Shown: piece after piece, positions 53,375 through 62,458 of the stretch
Position numbering within the stretch: position 1 is the first letter of the stretch
Layout of the letters: each line of letters begins with the position of its first letter
NCBI GenBank assembly: GCA_026003335.1
Contig: BPHB01000001.1
Span: forward strand, 1,448,591-1,512,590
Direction of reading: 5' to 3'
DNA: 64,000 nt
Source of the DNA: Chitinophagales bacterium
Lineage (GTDB): Bacteria > Bacteroidota > Bacteroidia > Chitinophagales > CAIOSU01
The notes under the pieces: model-generated
Database searches by the model: none
The model's input: the letters and a program-made list of their open reading frames with translations, nothing else
Told to the model about the DNA's origin: nothing
Translations under genes and position numbers: made by a program

Positions 53375-54145
53375 TTACTTTTTCAGCACCAGGAAAAAAT
53401 CATAACAGCGGTCATCGGCAGGTTGAAGCCGGAAGCTGGAGGTATTGATTTCCATGACAAGTTTCTCGTTCTGGGTTTTCAGCCGGTTACGATTTATGCG
53501 ATTGAGAATATCATAGGGTACCTGAAGCCATGTTCTCGGCAGGCGGTATTGCAGATTAAATATATCAAAGCGGGTAAACTTCCTGACTGATTTTTTGTTT
53601 TCCTCATAATACTGGTTGACCTTCTCATCACCGTATACACCCAGCAAGCCGACATCGGAAAAGTATGCCCTGGAAAGGGCAGTCAACTCTTCGCGGGTGT
53701 ATTCGCGCACATGCCAAGGGTTGCGCGTAAGTGTCATCTTGATATTGGGTGTGGTAAGCACGGCAATGCCCCCCGGCTTCAATACGCGATGTATCTCACG
53801 CATAAATAACTGATCGTCCTCTATATGCTCAATCACCTGAAAAGAAACCACACTGTCAAAGCGGTTATCTTCAAAAGGGAAGGGTGGAATATGACCGGCA
53901 ATAAATTGAGCAGACGGGTATTTTTTCTTCAGCCGTTCAATAACCTCCTCAATTTTATCAACAGCCGTATAGGAACGGCATTTCTGCATCAGCAAATCAG
54001 TACCCCTGCCCTCTCCGCATCCCACATCCAGCAGGTCTCCGGAAACTAATTCTGCTGCTTTTACATAGGCAAACAGCAACCGCTGATGAATCGGATTATC
54101 TGAAGGCAGTATAGCTGAAGCAATCTCTGTGGTATGAACCGCCAT
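53375..54145 (-). CDS. Class I SAM-dependent methyltransferase
   Basis: ATG 54145 is chosen (MAVHTTEIASAILPSDNPIH); a longer reading to 54235 looks unconserved. The 256-residue protein has the SAM motif LLDVGCGEGRGTDLLM near residue 38, the acidic loop YTAVDKIEEVIERLKKKY, FDSVVSFQVIEHIEDD (motif II) and RVLKPGGIAVLTTPN. This is the Methyltransf_11 group, common in cell-surface and cofactor pathways. The acceptor is unknown. It is convergent with the beta-helix lipoprotein with no bases between the stops and divergent from the DUF2723 gene. Confidence 0.82.
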   Translation of the reverse strand: MAVHTTEIASAILPSDNPIHQRLLFAYVKAAELVSGDLLDVGCGEGRGTDLLMQKCRSYTAVDKIEEVIERLKKKYPSAQFIAGHIPPFPFEDNRFDSVVSFQVIEHIEDDQLFMREIHRVLKPGGIAVLTTPNIKMTLTRNPWHVREYTREELTALSRAYFSDVGLLGVYGDEKVNQYYEENKKSVRKFTRFDIFNLQYRLPRTWLQVPYDILNRINRNRLKTQNEKLVMEINTSSFRLQPADDRCYDFFLVLKK

Positions 54146-54267
54146 CTGTTGTATTTGGGCAGTAAAATTAACCCGCGGGGCGCACAACGCAGCCCTCCTC
54201 TTTTCATGTGAACCACCAGAAACTCTTTTGAACAATTACCGCTTCTGGCTGCCCTTTACTATTTTAG

Positions 54268-54275
54268 TAAATTTG
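54268..54275 (+). promoter_or_regulatory. Candidate -7 element of the DUF2723 gene
   Basis: TAAATTTG matches TAnnTTTG and lies 46 bases before ATG 54322. TCTG at 54244-54247 is a weak -33 candidate at 20 bases spacing. Confidence 0.4.
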
Positions 54276-54321
54276 CCCGTCCTGAATTCATATTTATTTA
54301 CTCATTTATTTACATGCCGGA

Positions 54322-57300
54322 ATGAAAACCTATAAGCTGCTCAATAATCTATTAGGATGGTTTGTCTTTGTCATAGCGCTGGCGGTTTACACCTCTACCC
54401 TTGAGCCCACCGCCAGCTTCTGGGACTGCGGTGAATTTATTTCCGGTGCCTACAAGCTAGAGGTGGTACATCCGCCCGGGGCGCCTTTTTTTCTGCTGCT
54501 GGGAAGAATATTCAGCCTCTTTGCTCCCGGCCCTGAGTATGTGGCTTATATGGTAAACTTTTCATCCGGTTTGTTTAGCGCTCTGGGCATCATGTTCCTG
54601 TTCTGGATAACCACCGCCTTTGCCCGCAAAGCCGTCATAGGCAAAAGCAGGGAGCCCTCCATTATGCAAACTCTTTCGGTAATGCTCACAGGCCTTATCG
54701 CAGCCCTGTGCTGTACGTTTTCTGACACCTACTGGTTTTCGGCAGTGGAAGGTGAGGTATATGCCCTGTCCACATTTTTTATTATTCTGGTTTTCTGGGG
54801 CATTATGAAATGGGAGGCTTCTGAAGATGAGCGCTATCGCGACCGCTGGATTATTCTGATAGCTTTTTTCCTGGGGCTGGCTTTAGGTGTACACCTGATG
54901 AGTTTGCTGGCTATTCCCGCTATGGCCATGGTGTACTATTTCAAAAAATATAATCCCACCCCCAAAGGCACTCTGGCTGCTCTGGCAATCGGAACTGCCC
55001 TGCTGTTTCTGGTTTACCTCGGCATTGTCAGCAAGTTTATCAATATCCTTGCAGGACTGGATCTGTTTTTCGTAAACACGCTCAATCTACCCTTTGGTAG
55101 TGGAGTTGCTTTTGGTGTGGTGCTGCTGGTTGCTGCCATTGTAGGAGGGCTGGTGTATGCACATCGTAAAAACCTTCCTAATCTGCAAACGGCTCTCCTT
55201 TCACTATCTATGATTTTCATCGGATTCTCCCTTTACAGCGTGGTAGTAATCCGGGCTTTGGCCATCCCGCCTATAGACATGAACAAACCGGCCGATATTT
55301 TCAGGCTGCAGTCTTACCTTAACCGTGAGCAGTATGGTGACAGGCCGCTGCTTTACGGACCCCATTTTAACGCATATCCGATAGAAATTGTAAAGAAAGG
55401 TAAGCGCTACTACAAAGGTGAAGATAAATACCTTGATATCGGATATAAAGTGGATTACAAGTTTGACGATAAGGATATGATGTTTTTCCCACGTATGGGA
55501 TCCTGGCAGGATGAGCGCCATGTTGAAGCCTACCGCGCCATTCTCGGGTTAAAGGAAAACCAGAATCCGACCATGGCTGATAATATTCGTTTTTTTCTCC
55601 ATTATCAGGTTGGATTCATGTGGTTTCGCTATTTCATGTGGAATTTTTCGGGCAGGCAAGACGATATTCAGGGACGCTTTGATAACAACAACGGCAAATG
55701 GATAAGCGGATTTAAATTTCTGGATGAGCCCCGTATAGGCCCCACCGACAACCTGCCCGATGAGCTAAAAAACAATAAGGGCAGAAACGTATTTTACATG
55801 ATACCCTTCCTGTTGGGCCTTATCGGCATGATTTACTTCTACCGGCACGATAAAAATGATTTTCTGGTGGTGCTCACGCTGTTTATGTTTACTGGTATCC
55901 TGGAAGTAATATTTTTTAACTCCCCTCCCTTTGAGCCCCGGGAGCGTGACTACACGCTGGTGGGATCATTTGTTACTTATTGCATATGGATCGGATTCGG
56001 TGCACTGGCAATATTTGACTTTCTAAAATCCAAATTGCCTGCCTCAGTAGCTCTGGGAGCAACCTTCCTTTTAAGCCTTACGGCACCTGCCCTGATGGCA
56101 AAAGATGGTTATGACGATCATGACCGCTCAGGCCGCTACACAGCCCGCGATTTTGCCATCAATTATCTGGAGTCATGCGCTCCCAATGCGATACTTTTCA
56201 CCCAAGGTGACAATGACACCTATCCGCTCTGGTATGCCCAGGAAGTTGAGGGTATCCGTACAGATGTAAGAGTAGTTAACCTCAGCCTGCTGGGTGTGGA
56301 TTGGTATATTGAACAACTGAAATACAAAATCAACGATGCCGACCCGGTTAAGCTCATCCATACCCCGGATAAATATCTCGGCAACAGACGGGATGTGATT
56401 CGCTATTTTGACAACAAAAGAATACCGCAGGATGTCCCGGTAGAACTAAAAAATGTGATTCAATTTATTGCCAGTGATGAACGCAATTCCAAGGTGCCTC
56501 TTTCAAACGGTGAAATGGTAAATTACCTCCCTACCAAATTCATGAAAGTAACCGTTGACTCCGCCACGGTGGTTAAAAATAAAGTCATCCCCGAATCCAT
56601 GTATGGTCAGATGAAAAAGGAGTTGCTTATCAAAATTAATCGCAACAACCTGCTGAAAAATGACCTGATGGTGCTGGATATTATCGCCTCTAACTTATGG
56701 GAGCGCCCCATTTATTTTGCCGTATCTGTTTCTCCGGATTCCTATCTGGGTTTTCAAAACTATTTTCAACTGGAAGGATTAGCCTATCGCATCGTTCCCC
56801 TGGAGAAAGAAGACCGCTTCGGTCAGGGAGGGCATGTGGCTACCGACATCATGTTTGACAATATGATGAATAAATTTAAATGGGGCGGTATAGAGCTGAA
56901 AGACACTATAGAGTACACCATTGCTACCGGAGAAACAAAAAGCTCGGTAGCTCAAAAATTCAATGTCACGGAAGATGAGCTGACCTTTGCCAATCCGCAG
57001 GCCACTTTTGCACCTAATGAGAAAATCAAAGTGGTACTCCCCAATCCACTTTATCTGGATGAAAATATCCTGCGCATGACGATGAACCTCCGCAGCAACT
57101 TCGCACGGCTCATTGAAGCTCTGCTGGAAGAGGGGAAAAAAGAACAGGCTCGCGCTGCGTTGGACCGATGTATCGCTGTGATGCCCTGGCAAACCGTGCC
57201 GTACAACATCTTTATGGTGCGCTTTCCCGAGTTTTGCTATCGCCTGGATGACCAGGCTAAAGCCAGGGCACTTATACGGCTGCTGGTGAAAAAATACAGC

Positions 57301-57471
57301 CAAGACTTACAATACTATCCGGATGTGCTGGACATTGATCCGGGAGCAAAACGCAGCATTCAGCAGGCCATGGCTGTTTTCCAGGAGCTCATTCGGGTAG
57401 CACGAATCTATAAAGACACCGAAACAGAGCAGGAGCTGAGCGCCCAGTTTGCCTCCTTTAAGGACATTTAA
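54322..57471 (+). CDS. DUF2723 multi-spanning membrane protein with an inserted LysM-like domain
   Basis: The 1049-residue protein starts KTYKLLNNLLGWFVFVIALA and has the DUF2723 signature TLEPTASFWDCGEFISGAYKLEVVHPPGAPFF, seen here as FWDCGEFISGAYKLEV and HPPGAP near residue 50. About 12 membrane segments fill residues 10-600, with ETREYSL-like loops PFEPRERDYTLVGSF and YTARDFAINYLESC. DUF2723 members look like GT-C glycosyltransferases related to protein O-mannosyltransferases, so protein glycosylation at the membrane is possible but unproven. Residues 865-907 (YTIATGETKSSVAQKFN to IKVVLP) read as a LysM domain, between KFKWGGIE and YLDENILRMTMNLRSNFARL, which would otherwise be continuous in the family. 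TPR-like helices close the protein. It precedes rlmB by 10 bases. Confidence 0.85.
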   Translation: MKTYKLLNNLLGWFVFVIALAVYTSTLEPTASFWDCGEFISGAYKLEVVHPPGAPFFLLLGRIFSLFAPGPEYVAYMVNFSSGLFSALGIMFLFWITTAFARKAVIGKSREPSIMQTLSVMLTGLIAALCCTFSDTYWFSAVEGEVYALSTFFIILVFWGIMKWEASEDERYRDRWIILIAFFLGLALGVHLMSLLAIPAMAMVYYFKKYNPTPKGTLAALAIGTALLFLVYLGIVSKFINILAGLDLFFVNTLNLPFGSGVAFGVVLLVAAIVGGLVYAHRKNLPNLQTALLSLSMIFIGFSLYSVVVIRALAIPPIDMNKPADIFRLQSYLNREQYGDRPLLYGPHFNAYPIEIVKKGKRYYKGEDKYLDIGYKVDYKFDDKDMMFFPRMGSWQDERHVEAYRAILGLKENQNPTMADNIRFFLHYQVGFMWFRYFMWNFSGRQDDIQGRFDNNNGKWISGFKFLDEPRIGPTDNLPDELKNNKGRNVFYMIPFLLGLIGMIYFYRHDKNDFLVVLTLFMFTGILEVIFFNSPPFEPRERDYTLVGSFVTYCIWIGFGALAIFDFLKSKLPASVALGATFLLSLTAPALMAKDGYDDHDRSGRYTARDFAINYLESCAPNAILFTQGDNDTYPLWYAQEVEGIRTDVRVVNLSLLGVDWYIEQLKYKINDADPVKLIHTPDKYLGNRRDVIRYFDNKRIPQDVPVELKNVIQFIASDERNSKVPLSNGEMVNYLPTKFMKVTVDSATVVKNKVIPESMYGQMKKELLIKINRNNLLKNDLMVLDIIASNLWERPIYFAVSVSPDSYLGFQNYFQLEGLAYRIVPLEKEDRFGQGGHVATDIMFDNMMNKFKWGGIELKDTIEYTIATGETKSSVAQKFNVTEDELTFANPQATFAPNEKIKVVLPNPLYLDENILRMTMNLRSNFARLIEALLEEGKKEQARAALDRCIAVMPWQTVPYNIFMVRFPEFCYRLDDQAKARALIRLLVKKYSQDLQYYPDVLDIDPGAKRSIQQAMAVFQELIRVARIYKDTETEQELSAQFASFKDI

Positions 57472-57481
57472 CTGCATTCTT

Positions 57482-58231
57482 TTGAATCAGCGTCATCTCA
57501 TCTACGGCCGCCATCCTGTGCTGGAAGCTCTGAAGGCAGGCAAATCTTTTGAAAAAATACTCATACAGCAGGATGCCCGCTCCGATGAATTGAAAACCAT
57601 ACGGCAATTAGCCACCCTCCATAAGATACCTCTCCAGCTTGTTCCTGCACGCAGGCTTCATCTCATAACCGCCAAAAATCACCAGGGAGTGATTGGCTAT
57701 CTCTCTCTGCTTCCCTACTATAAGGTAGAAGACATCATGCTGAAAGCTTATGACGAAGGGCGCTCTCCTCTGTTTCTTATTCTTGACCACATAACGGATG
57801 TAAGAAATTTCGGAGCCATCGCACGCACTGCCGAACTCACCGGTGTGGATGCACTGATAGTGCCCGAAAAAGGCAGCGCACTGATTCATGCTGATGCAAT
57901 CAAAGCCTCAGCCGGAGCATTGCATCATATGCACCTCTGCAAAACCTCCAGCCTCCGGCAAACGGCTGATTATCTGCACCTGAACGGAATACGGCTGCTG
58001 GCTGCGGACGAAAAAGCTGATAAAAAAGTTTTTGAAATGGATTTCGTTCCCCCTGTAGCCCTCATACTGGGTGCTGAAGGAAAAGGTATCAGTGCTTCCC
58101 TCAACGAAAAAGCAGACGAACGCTTTGCAATCCCCATGGTAGGAAAAACGGGGTCATTCAATGTTTCCGTAGCGGCCGGTATAATTTTGTATGAAGTGAT
58201 GCGCCAAAGGGCTAACGCCCCATACAGCTAG
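57482..58231 (+). CDS. rlmB: 23S rRNA (guanosine-2'-O)-methyltransferase RlmB
   Basis: The 249-residue SpoU-family enzyme probably starts at TTG 57482 (NQRHLIYGRHPVLEALKAG), 10 bases after the DUF2723 stop; a longer TTG start at 57449 would overlap that gene. It has the small substrate-binding N-terminal domain (about 1-75) and the knotted SPOUT domain with LILDHITDVRNFGAIARTAE, LILGAEGKGIS and IPMVGKTGSFNVSVAAGI. RlmB methylates G2251 of 23S rRNA in E. coli. Confidence 0.93.
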   Translation: MNQRHLIYGRHPVLEALKAGKSFEKILIQQDARSDELKTIRQLATLHKIPLQLVPARRLHLITAKNHQGVIGYLSLLPYYKVEDIMLKAYDEGRSPLFLILDHITDVRNFGAIARTAELTGVDALIVPEKGSALIHADAIKASAGALHHMHLCKTSSLRQTADYLHLNGIRLLAADEKADKKVFEMDFVPPVALILGAEGKGISASLNEKADERFAIPMVGKTGSFNVSVAAGIILYEVMRQRANAPYS

Positions 58232-58278
58232 TAGAAAATGCCGTTGCCTTTCGTAAATTAAAAATACAAAAGGCCTTT

Positions 58279-59580
58279 ATGATGCTTAATATCATTCGTA
58301 AAAAGCGTGAAGGCAAACCCCTTACCACGGAAGAGATTCATTACTTCATTGACAACTATACCCGCGGCAGCATACCTGACTATCAGGCAGCAGCTCTGCT
58401 CATGGCTATCTGCATCAGAGGAATGAACAAAACCGAGGTACTCACTCTCACACGGGCTATGATGTACTCAGGGATAACATTAAACCTCTCTGCCATAAAA
58501 GGAACTAAGCTGGATAAACACAGCACCGGGGGAGTAGGAGATAAAACCACCTTAATCGTTGCTCCCATTCTTGCGGCTGCGGGCATTCCTGTTGCCAAGC
58601 TATCTGGCCGTGGACTTGGACATACCGGTGGAACACTGGATAAACTGGAATCCATATCTGGTCTGCGTGTTGAAATGCTGGTAGATGAAATCATCCGCCA
58701 GGTGAAAGCTATTGGCTTGGCCATAGCTTCTCAGACGGCCGACCTGGTACCGGCTGATAAAAAACTGTATGCCCTGCGCGATGCCACCGCAACAGTGGAC
58801 AGCCGTGCGCTCATTGCCGCCAGCATCATGAGCAAAAAGCTGGCTGCCGGAGCAGATGTCATTCTGCTGGATGTAAAATGCGGCAACGGAGCATTTATGA
58901 AAACCCGCAAAGAAGCCTTCTCCCTGGCACGATTGCTGGTGGAAATCGGCAATAGTATGGAACGCAAAACAGTGGCCATTGTATCATCCATGGAACAACC
59001 ACTTGGAACAGCCATCGGAAACTCTCTTGAAGTGGCCGAAGCCGTTAAAACACTCAGCGGACAAGGTCCTGCTGACCTTACCGAGCTCTGTTATTATCTT
59101 GCAGCCACAGGTATGGTATTGTGCGGGCACGCCAGAACGGAAACTGCTGCCATGCGGGAAGTAAAAAAAATAATAGCTACCGGCCGTGCTTTGAACAAAC
59201 TGAAACTTATGGTGCAGGCTCAAGGGGGCAATGTAGATCAGATCAACAATCCGAAACAACTGCCGCTGGCACGCGTCACCGAAATTATTACCTCTCCCCA
59301 GGATGGTTATATCGTTCGCATAAAAGCCGAACCTGTGGGGCAGGCTGCCATGTTGCTGGGAGCAGGCCGCCACAAAAAAGACGACCCCATTGACCTTTCA
59401 GCCGGCATCGTGTTGCACAAAAAAGCCGGGGAAAAAGTGAAAAGAGGCGAAAAGATAGCTTCTTTATTTACCAACGACATTGACACACTGGAGGTAGCCG
59501 AAAAGAAACTGCTTTCAGCCTATACATTCGGGAAAAGAAAACCTGCGGCTACCCCTTTGATTTTAGGTAAAGTGCAGTAA
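58279..59580 (+). CDS. deoA: Thymidine/pyrimidine-nucleoside phosphorylase
   Basis: The 433-residue enzyme splits thymidine (or uridine) with phosphate into base and (deoxy)ribose-1-phosphate. Motifs: KLDKHSTGGVGDKTTL near residue 77, SGRGLGHTGGTLDKLESI near residue 112 and VDSRALIAASIMSKKLAAG near residue 172. The C-terminal PYNP-type domain is present (ITSPQDGYIVRIKAE). It converges on the aldehyde dehydrogenase/deoC genes, which would use its product, with only 26 bases between the stops. Confidence 0.95.
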   Translation: MMLNIIRKKREGKPLTTEEIHYFIDNYTRGSIPDYQAAALLMAICIRGMNKTEVLTLTRAMMYSGITLNLSAIKGTKLDKHSTGGVGDKTTLIVAPILAAAGIPVAKLSGRGLGHTGGTLDKLESISGLRVEMLVDEIIRQVKAIGLAIASQTADLVPADKKLYALRDATATVDSRALIAASIMSKKLAAGADVILLDVKCGNGAFMKTRKEAFSLARLLVEIGNSMERKTVAIVSSMEQPLGTAIGNSLEVAEAVKTLSGQGPADLTELCYYLAATGMVLCGHARTETAAMREVKKIIATGRALNKLKLMVQAQGGNVDQINNPKQLPLARVTEIITSPQDGYIVRIKAEPVGQAAMLLGAGRHKKDDPIDLSAGIVLHKKAGEKVKRGEKIASLFTNDIDTLEVAEKKLLSAYTFGKRKPAATPLILGKVQ

Positions 59581-59606
59581 CGTGCCGGCCGGACAGCCCG
59601 CTGATT

Positions 59607-60563
59607 TCAGATACCAACGGGGTGCCAGGTAGTTTTGATTTCCTGAGTATCCAGAATGAAGTAAGGACCCTGAGATGCCGGCTGCAGCCAATCTTTATGG
59701 TGATAAATAACGGCACGCTTCACATTAAAAGCAGCAGCTTCCTGCACCATCTTGATATCCGGCTGACTTTCTCCGCAATAAACAATCGCATTCACATCCA
59801 TGTGGGAGGCAAAATGCGGCAGCAATTCCTTTCGCAGGCCGGTCAGTATGTTCACCACTCCGGCGGGCACGTCAGAGGCATGCAAAACCTCCGCAAGGGT
59901 TACTGCTGTCATCGGGTATGATTGAGATGCCAACACCACACAGGAGTTGCCTCCCGTAATGGCAGGCAACATCACCGAAAGCAGGCCCGTGAGAGCCGTT
60001 TCTTCATCTGCTATAATAGCCACCACACCGGTGGGCTCACAAAGGGAAAAATTAAAATATGAGGCATTTACCGGATTCACACTGCTGAAGACCTGTTGAT
60101 ACTTATCAGCCCAGCCGGCATAGTAAACCACCCTGTCAATGGAGATGCCCATTTCGCGCGTAGCCGCTTCTACCGAATGCCCCTGCTGAATCATTTCTGC
60201 AACAAACTGCGCACTGCGACCTTCCAGCATTTCGGCAATGCGATAAATAATCTGTCCGCGGTGAAAGGCCGTCAAAGCTGACCATTTTTCAAAAGCTTTC
60301 CTTGCCGCAACCACAGCATCACGGAAATCTTTTCTGGTGCACCGGCAGATGTTGGCAATGGTGTTGCCCTTTTTATCTTTCAGCTTATAGTAACGGCCTG
60401 ATTCAGTGCGGGGAAATTTTCCGTCAATATAAATTTTATATGTCTTTTGCACCTGCAGTCGCCCAGCAGTAGGCGCCTTACCGTTCTCCTTCAGCGGAGC
60501 AAGCAGGTCGGCATGTATGCCCGCTTTTCTTGCAATGGATTTGCTGTCGTTGGATTTTGACAT
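59607..60563 (-). CDS. Truncated aldehyde dehydrogenase pseudoenzyme (ALDH16 C-terminal-domain-like)
   Basis: The 318-residue protein contains only the coenzyme-binding half of an aldehyde dehydrogenase: KTYKIYIDGKFPRTESGRYY, DAVVAARKAFEKWSALTAF, VVYYAGWADKYQQVF, PTGVVAIIADEETAL, LPAITGGNSCVVLASQSYP and VPAGVVNILTG are all recognisable. It then ends at GPYFILDTQEIKTTW. The catalytic Cys/Glu half is absent, and the LELGG motif is not conserved. It is not a simple decayed gene: it is intact, and the pattern matches the non-catalytic second domain of ALDH16 enzymes. It follows a small DUF4236 gene by 9 bases in the same operon as the full-length enzyme. Confidence 0.85.
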   Translation of the reverse strand: MSKSNDSKSIARKAGIHADLLAPLKENGKAPTAGRLQVQKTYKIYIDGKFPRTESGRYYKLKDKKGNTIANICRCTRKDFRDAVVAARKAFEKWSALTAFHRGQIIYRIAEMLEGRSAQFVAEMIQQGHSVEAATREMGISIDRVVYYAGWADKYQQVFSSVNPVNASYFNFSLCEPTGVVAIIADEETALTGLLSVMLPAITGGNSCVVLASQSYPMTAVTLAEVLHASDVPAGVVNILTGLRKELLPHFASHMDVNAIVYCGESQPDIKMVQEAAAFNVKRAVIYHHKDWLQPASQGPYFILDTQEIKTTWHPVGI

Positions 60564-60572
60564 ACTTCAAAT

Positions 60573-60833
60573 TTAATCATTCTCACGCTGGTTGGTCCGG
60601 GATTCCAATGATGACGACACTGGTTTCTGTGCATTGCTGCTCTTTTTCTCCGTGCCGAAATATTTCATGTAATAAATACCTGTGCCGGGAATGCGGAAAC
60701 TCACAAATCGCTTACCCCCGGGGCTGACTCCTATGCGGAATCCCAATATGCCTACACTTGCACCCATCCCATTTTGAGTAACCGAAGTACGTACCGGACC
60801 GGCTTGGAACCATTTTTTAAAAGTCCATCCCAT
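60573..60833 (-). CDS. DUF4236-like small protein
   Basis: The 86-residue protein starts GWTFKKWFQAGPVRTSVTQN and contains GILGFRIGVSPGGKRFVSFR and IPGTGIYYMKYFG, the layout of DUF4236 proteins, which have an N-terminal FRKSF-like start and an xxPGTGxSY motif. The C-terminal third is polar and low complexity. Function is unknown. It sits between the full-length aldehyde dehydrogenase and its truncated partner, so it may be part of that system. Confidence 0.65.
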   Translation of the reverse strand: MGWTFKKWFQAGPVRTSVTQNGMGASVGILGFRIGVSPGGKRFVSFRIPGTGIYYMKYFGTEKKSSNAQKPVSSSLESRTNQREND

Positions 60834-60923
60834 AACACAACGGTTTTTAATGCATAAGATAAACCGTCATTCTGAGTGCATCGGATACATCCTTATATCT
60901 GCTCACTGTCGATTTTAGTGTTC

Positions 60924-62408
60924 TCAGTTCAAATCAATATAGGCACTCAGCCCATGCAAACCACCTTCACGGCCCATTCCGCTTTCTTTGTATCCTCCAA
61001 AAGGCGATGTGGGGTCAAACTTGTTATAGGTATTTGCCCAAATGACCCCTGAACGAATTTTGGAGGAGACTTTGAATATTTTGGAGCCCTTATCGGTCCA
61101 TACACCTCCTGAAAGTCCATAGGGTGTGTTATTAGCCTTTTCAATAGCCTCCTCTACAGTTCTGAAAGTTTGCACGGCTAGCACAGGCCCGAAAATTTCG
61201 TCCTGCACGATGCGATGCGACTGGGAGCAGTTTAAAAACAACGTGGGACGGCACCAGTACCCTTTTTGCGGCACAGGACATGAGGTCTGATACATTTCGG
61301 CTCCCTCCTGTTTGCCGATGTGCAGGTATTGCTGAATCTTTTCCAGCTGTGCTTTTGAATTGATAGCCCCGATGTCGGTGTTTTTGTCCAGCGGATTACC
61401 GACAATGAGCGTTTCCATGCGGTCTTTCAATTTGCGAATAAGTTTTTCATAAATGCTTTCCTGAACAAACAGACGCGAGCCGGCACAGCACACATGGCCC
61501 TGGTTAAAGAAGATGCCATTGATAATACCTTCCACAGCCTGATCGAGTGGGGCATCCTCAAACACTATGTTGGCTGCCTTACCGCCCAGCTCCAAAGTGT
61601 ATTTTTTTCCTGTGCCCGCAAGGGTGCGTTGAATGGTTTTGCCTACTTCTGTGCTACCGGTGAAAGCAATTTTATCCACATCGGGATGCTGCACAAGAGC
61701 AGCGCCTGTTTTACCTGCTCCGGTAACGATATTAACTACTCCGGGAGGCAACCCCGCATCCTGAATCAGTTCGGCCAGTTTAAGAGCTGTAAGGGGCGTT
61801 GTTTCGGCTGGCTTCAGCACTACGGTGTTGCCTGTGGCAAGGGCCGGAGCAATTTTCCATGCAGCCATTAGCAGAGGAAAATTCCACGGTATAATCTGCC
61901 CGGCCACACCCAGAGGTTTGGGTTTTCTGCCGGGAAAAGCATAGCGGAGCTTGTCAGCCCAGCCTGCGTAGTAGAAAAAGTGTGCAGCCGCCAGAGGCAC
62001 ATCTACAGTCCGCGATTCGCGTATGGGCTTGCCCCCATCCAATGACTCAATCACCGCAAACTCACGTGCCCGCTCCTGTATGAGTCGTGCAATACGATAG
62101 ATATACTTGCCCCGCTCAGAAGGATCCATTACGGACCACACATTTTCGTATGCCTTTCGGGCTGCGCGTACAGCACGATCTACATCGTCAGCCGTAGCCT
62201 CGGCTACTTCAGCAATCTTTTCTTCAGTAGCAGGGTTTATCGTTTCAAAATATTTTCCTTTTTCCGGCTCAACGAATTTTCCGTTGATAAAAAGGTTGTA
62301 GCGCTCTCTGAGTTCTATATGTTCAGTACCTTCCGGAGCAGGAGCATAGCTCCAGCCTGCGTCAAAGGAAAGTGCATACGTTTTGGCCCTGGTAGTCTTG
62401 GATGACAT
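60924..62408 (-). CDS. Aldehyde dehydrogenase (NAD-dependent), full length
   Basis: ATG 62408 is used (SSKTTRAKTYALSFDAGWSY); an in-frame TTG at 62450 is less likely. The 494-residue protein has the complete ALDH plan: RYNLFINGKFVEPEKGKYFE, PWNFPLLMAAWKIAPALATG, KPAETTPLTALKLAEL, FTGSTEVGK, the general-base Glu in TLELGGKAANIVF, the catalytic Cys307 in NQGHVCCAGSRL and EIFGPVLAV. With DeoC next door it probably oxidises the acetaldehyde released from deoxyribose-5-phosphate. Together with the truncated ALDH 370 bases on, it resembles a split ALDH16. Confidence 0.93.
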   Translation of the reverse strand: MSSKTTRAKTYALSFDAGWSYAPAPEGTEHIELRERYNLFINGKFVEPEKGKYFETINPATEEKIAEVAEATADDVDRAVRAARKAYENVWSVMDPSERGKYIYRIARLIQERAREFAVIESLDGGKPIRESRTVDVPLAAAHFFYYAGWADKLRYAFPGRKPKPLGVAGQIIPWNFPLLMAAWKIAPALATGNTVVLKPAETTPLTALKLAELIQDAGLPPGVVNIVTGAGKTGAALVQHPDVDKIAFTGSTEVGKTIQRTLAGTGKKYTLELGGKAANIVFEDAPLDQAVEGIINGIFFNQGHVCCAGSRLFVQESIYEKLIRKLKDRMETLIVGNPLDKNTDIGAINSKAQLEKIQQYLHIGKQEGAEMYQTSCPVPQKGYWCRPTLFLNCSQSHRIVQDEIFGPVLAVQTFRTVEEAIEKANNTPYGLSGGVWTDKGSKIFKVSSKIRSGVIWANTYNKFDPTSPFGGYKESGMGREGGLHGLSAYIDLN

Positions 62409-62458
62409 GAGTTTGTTTTTAGTGTTCAGATCAGCATGTGATACATTCAATGAGGTTA

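Noticed and set aside
59607-60563. Decayed aldehyde dehydrogenase pseudogene
   Set aside because: The frame is intact with a proper start, no stops and no remnant of the missing half downstream; a maintained truncated domain is more likely.
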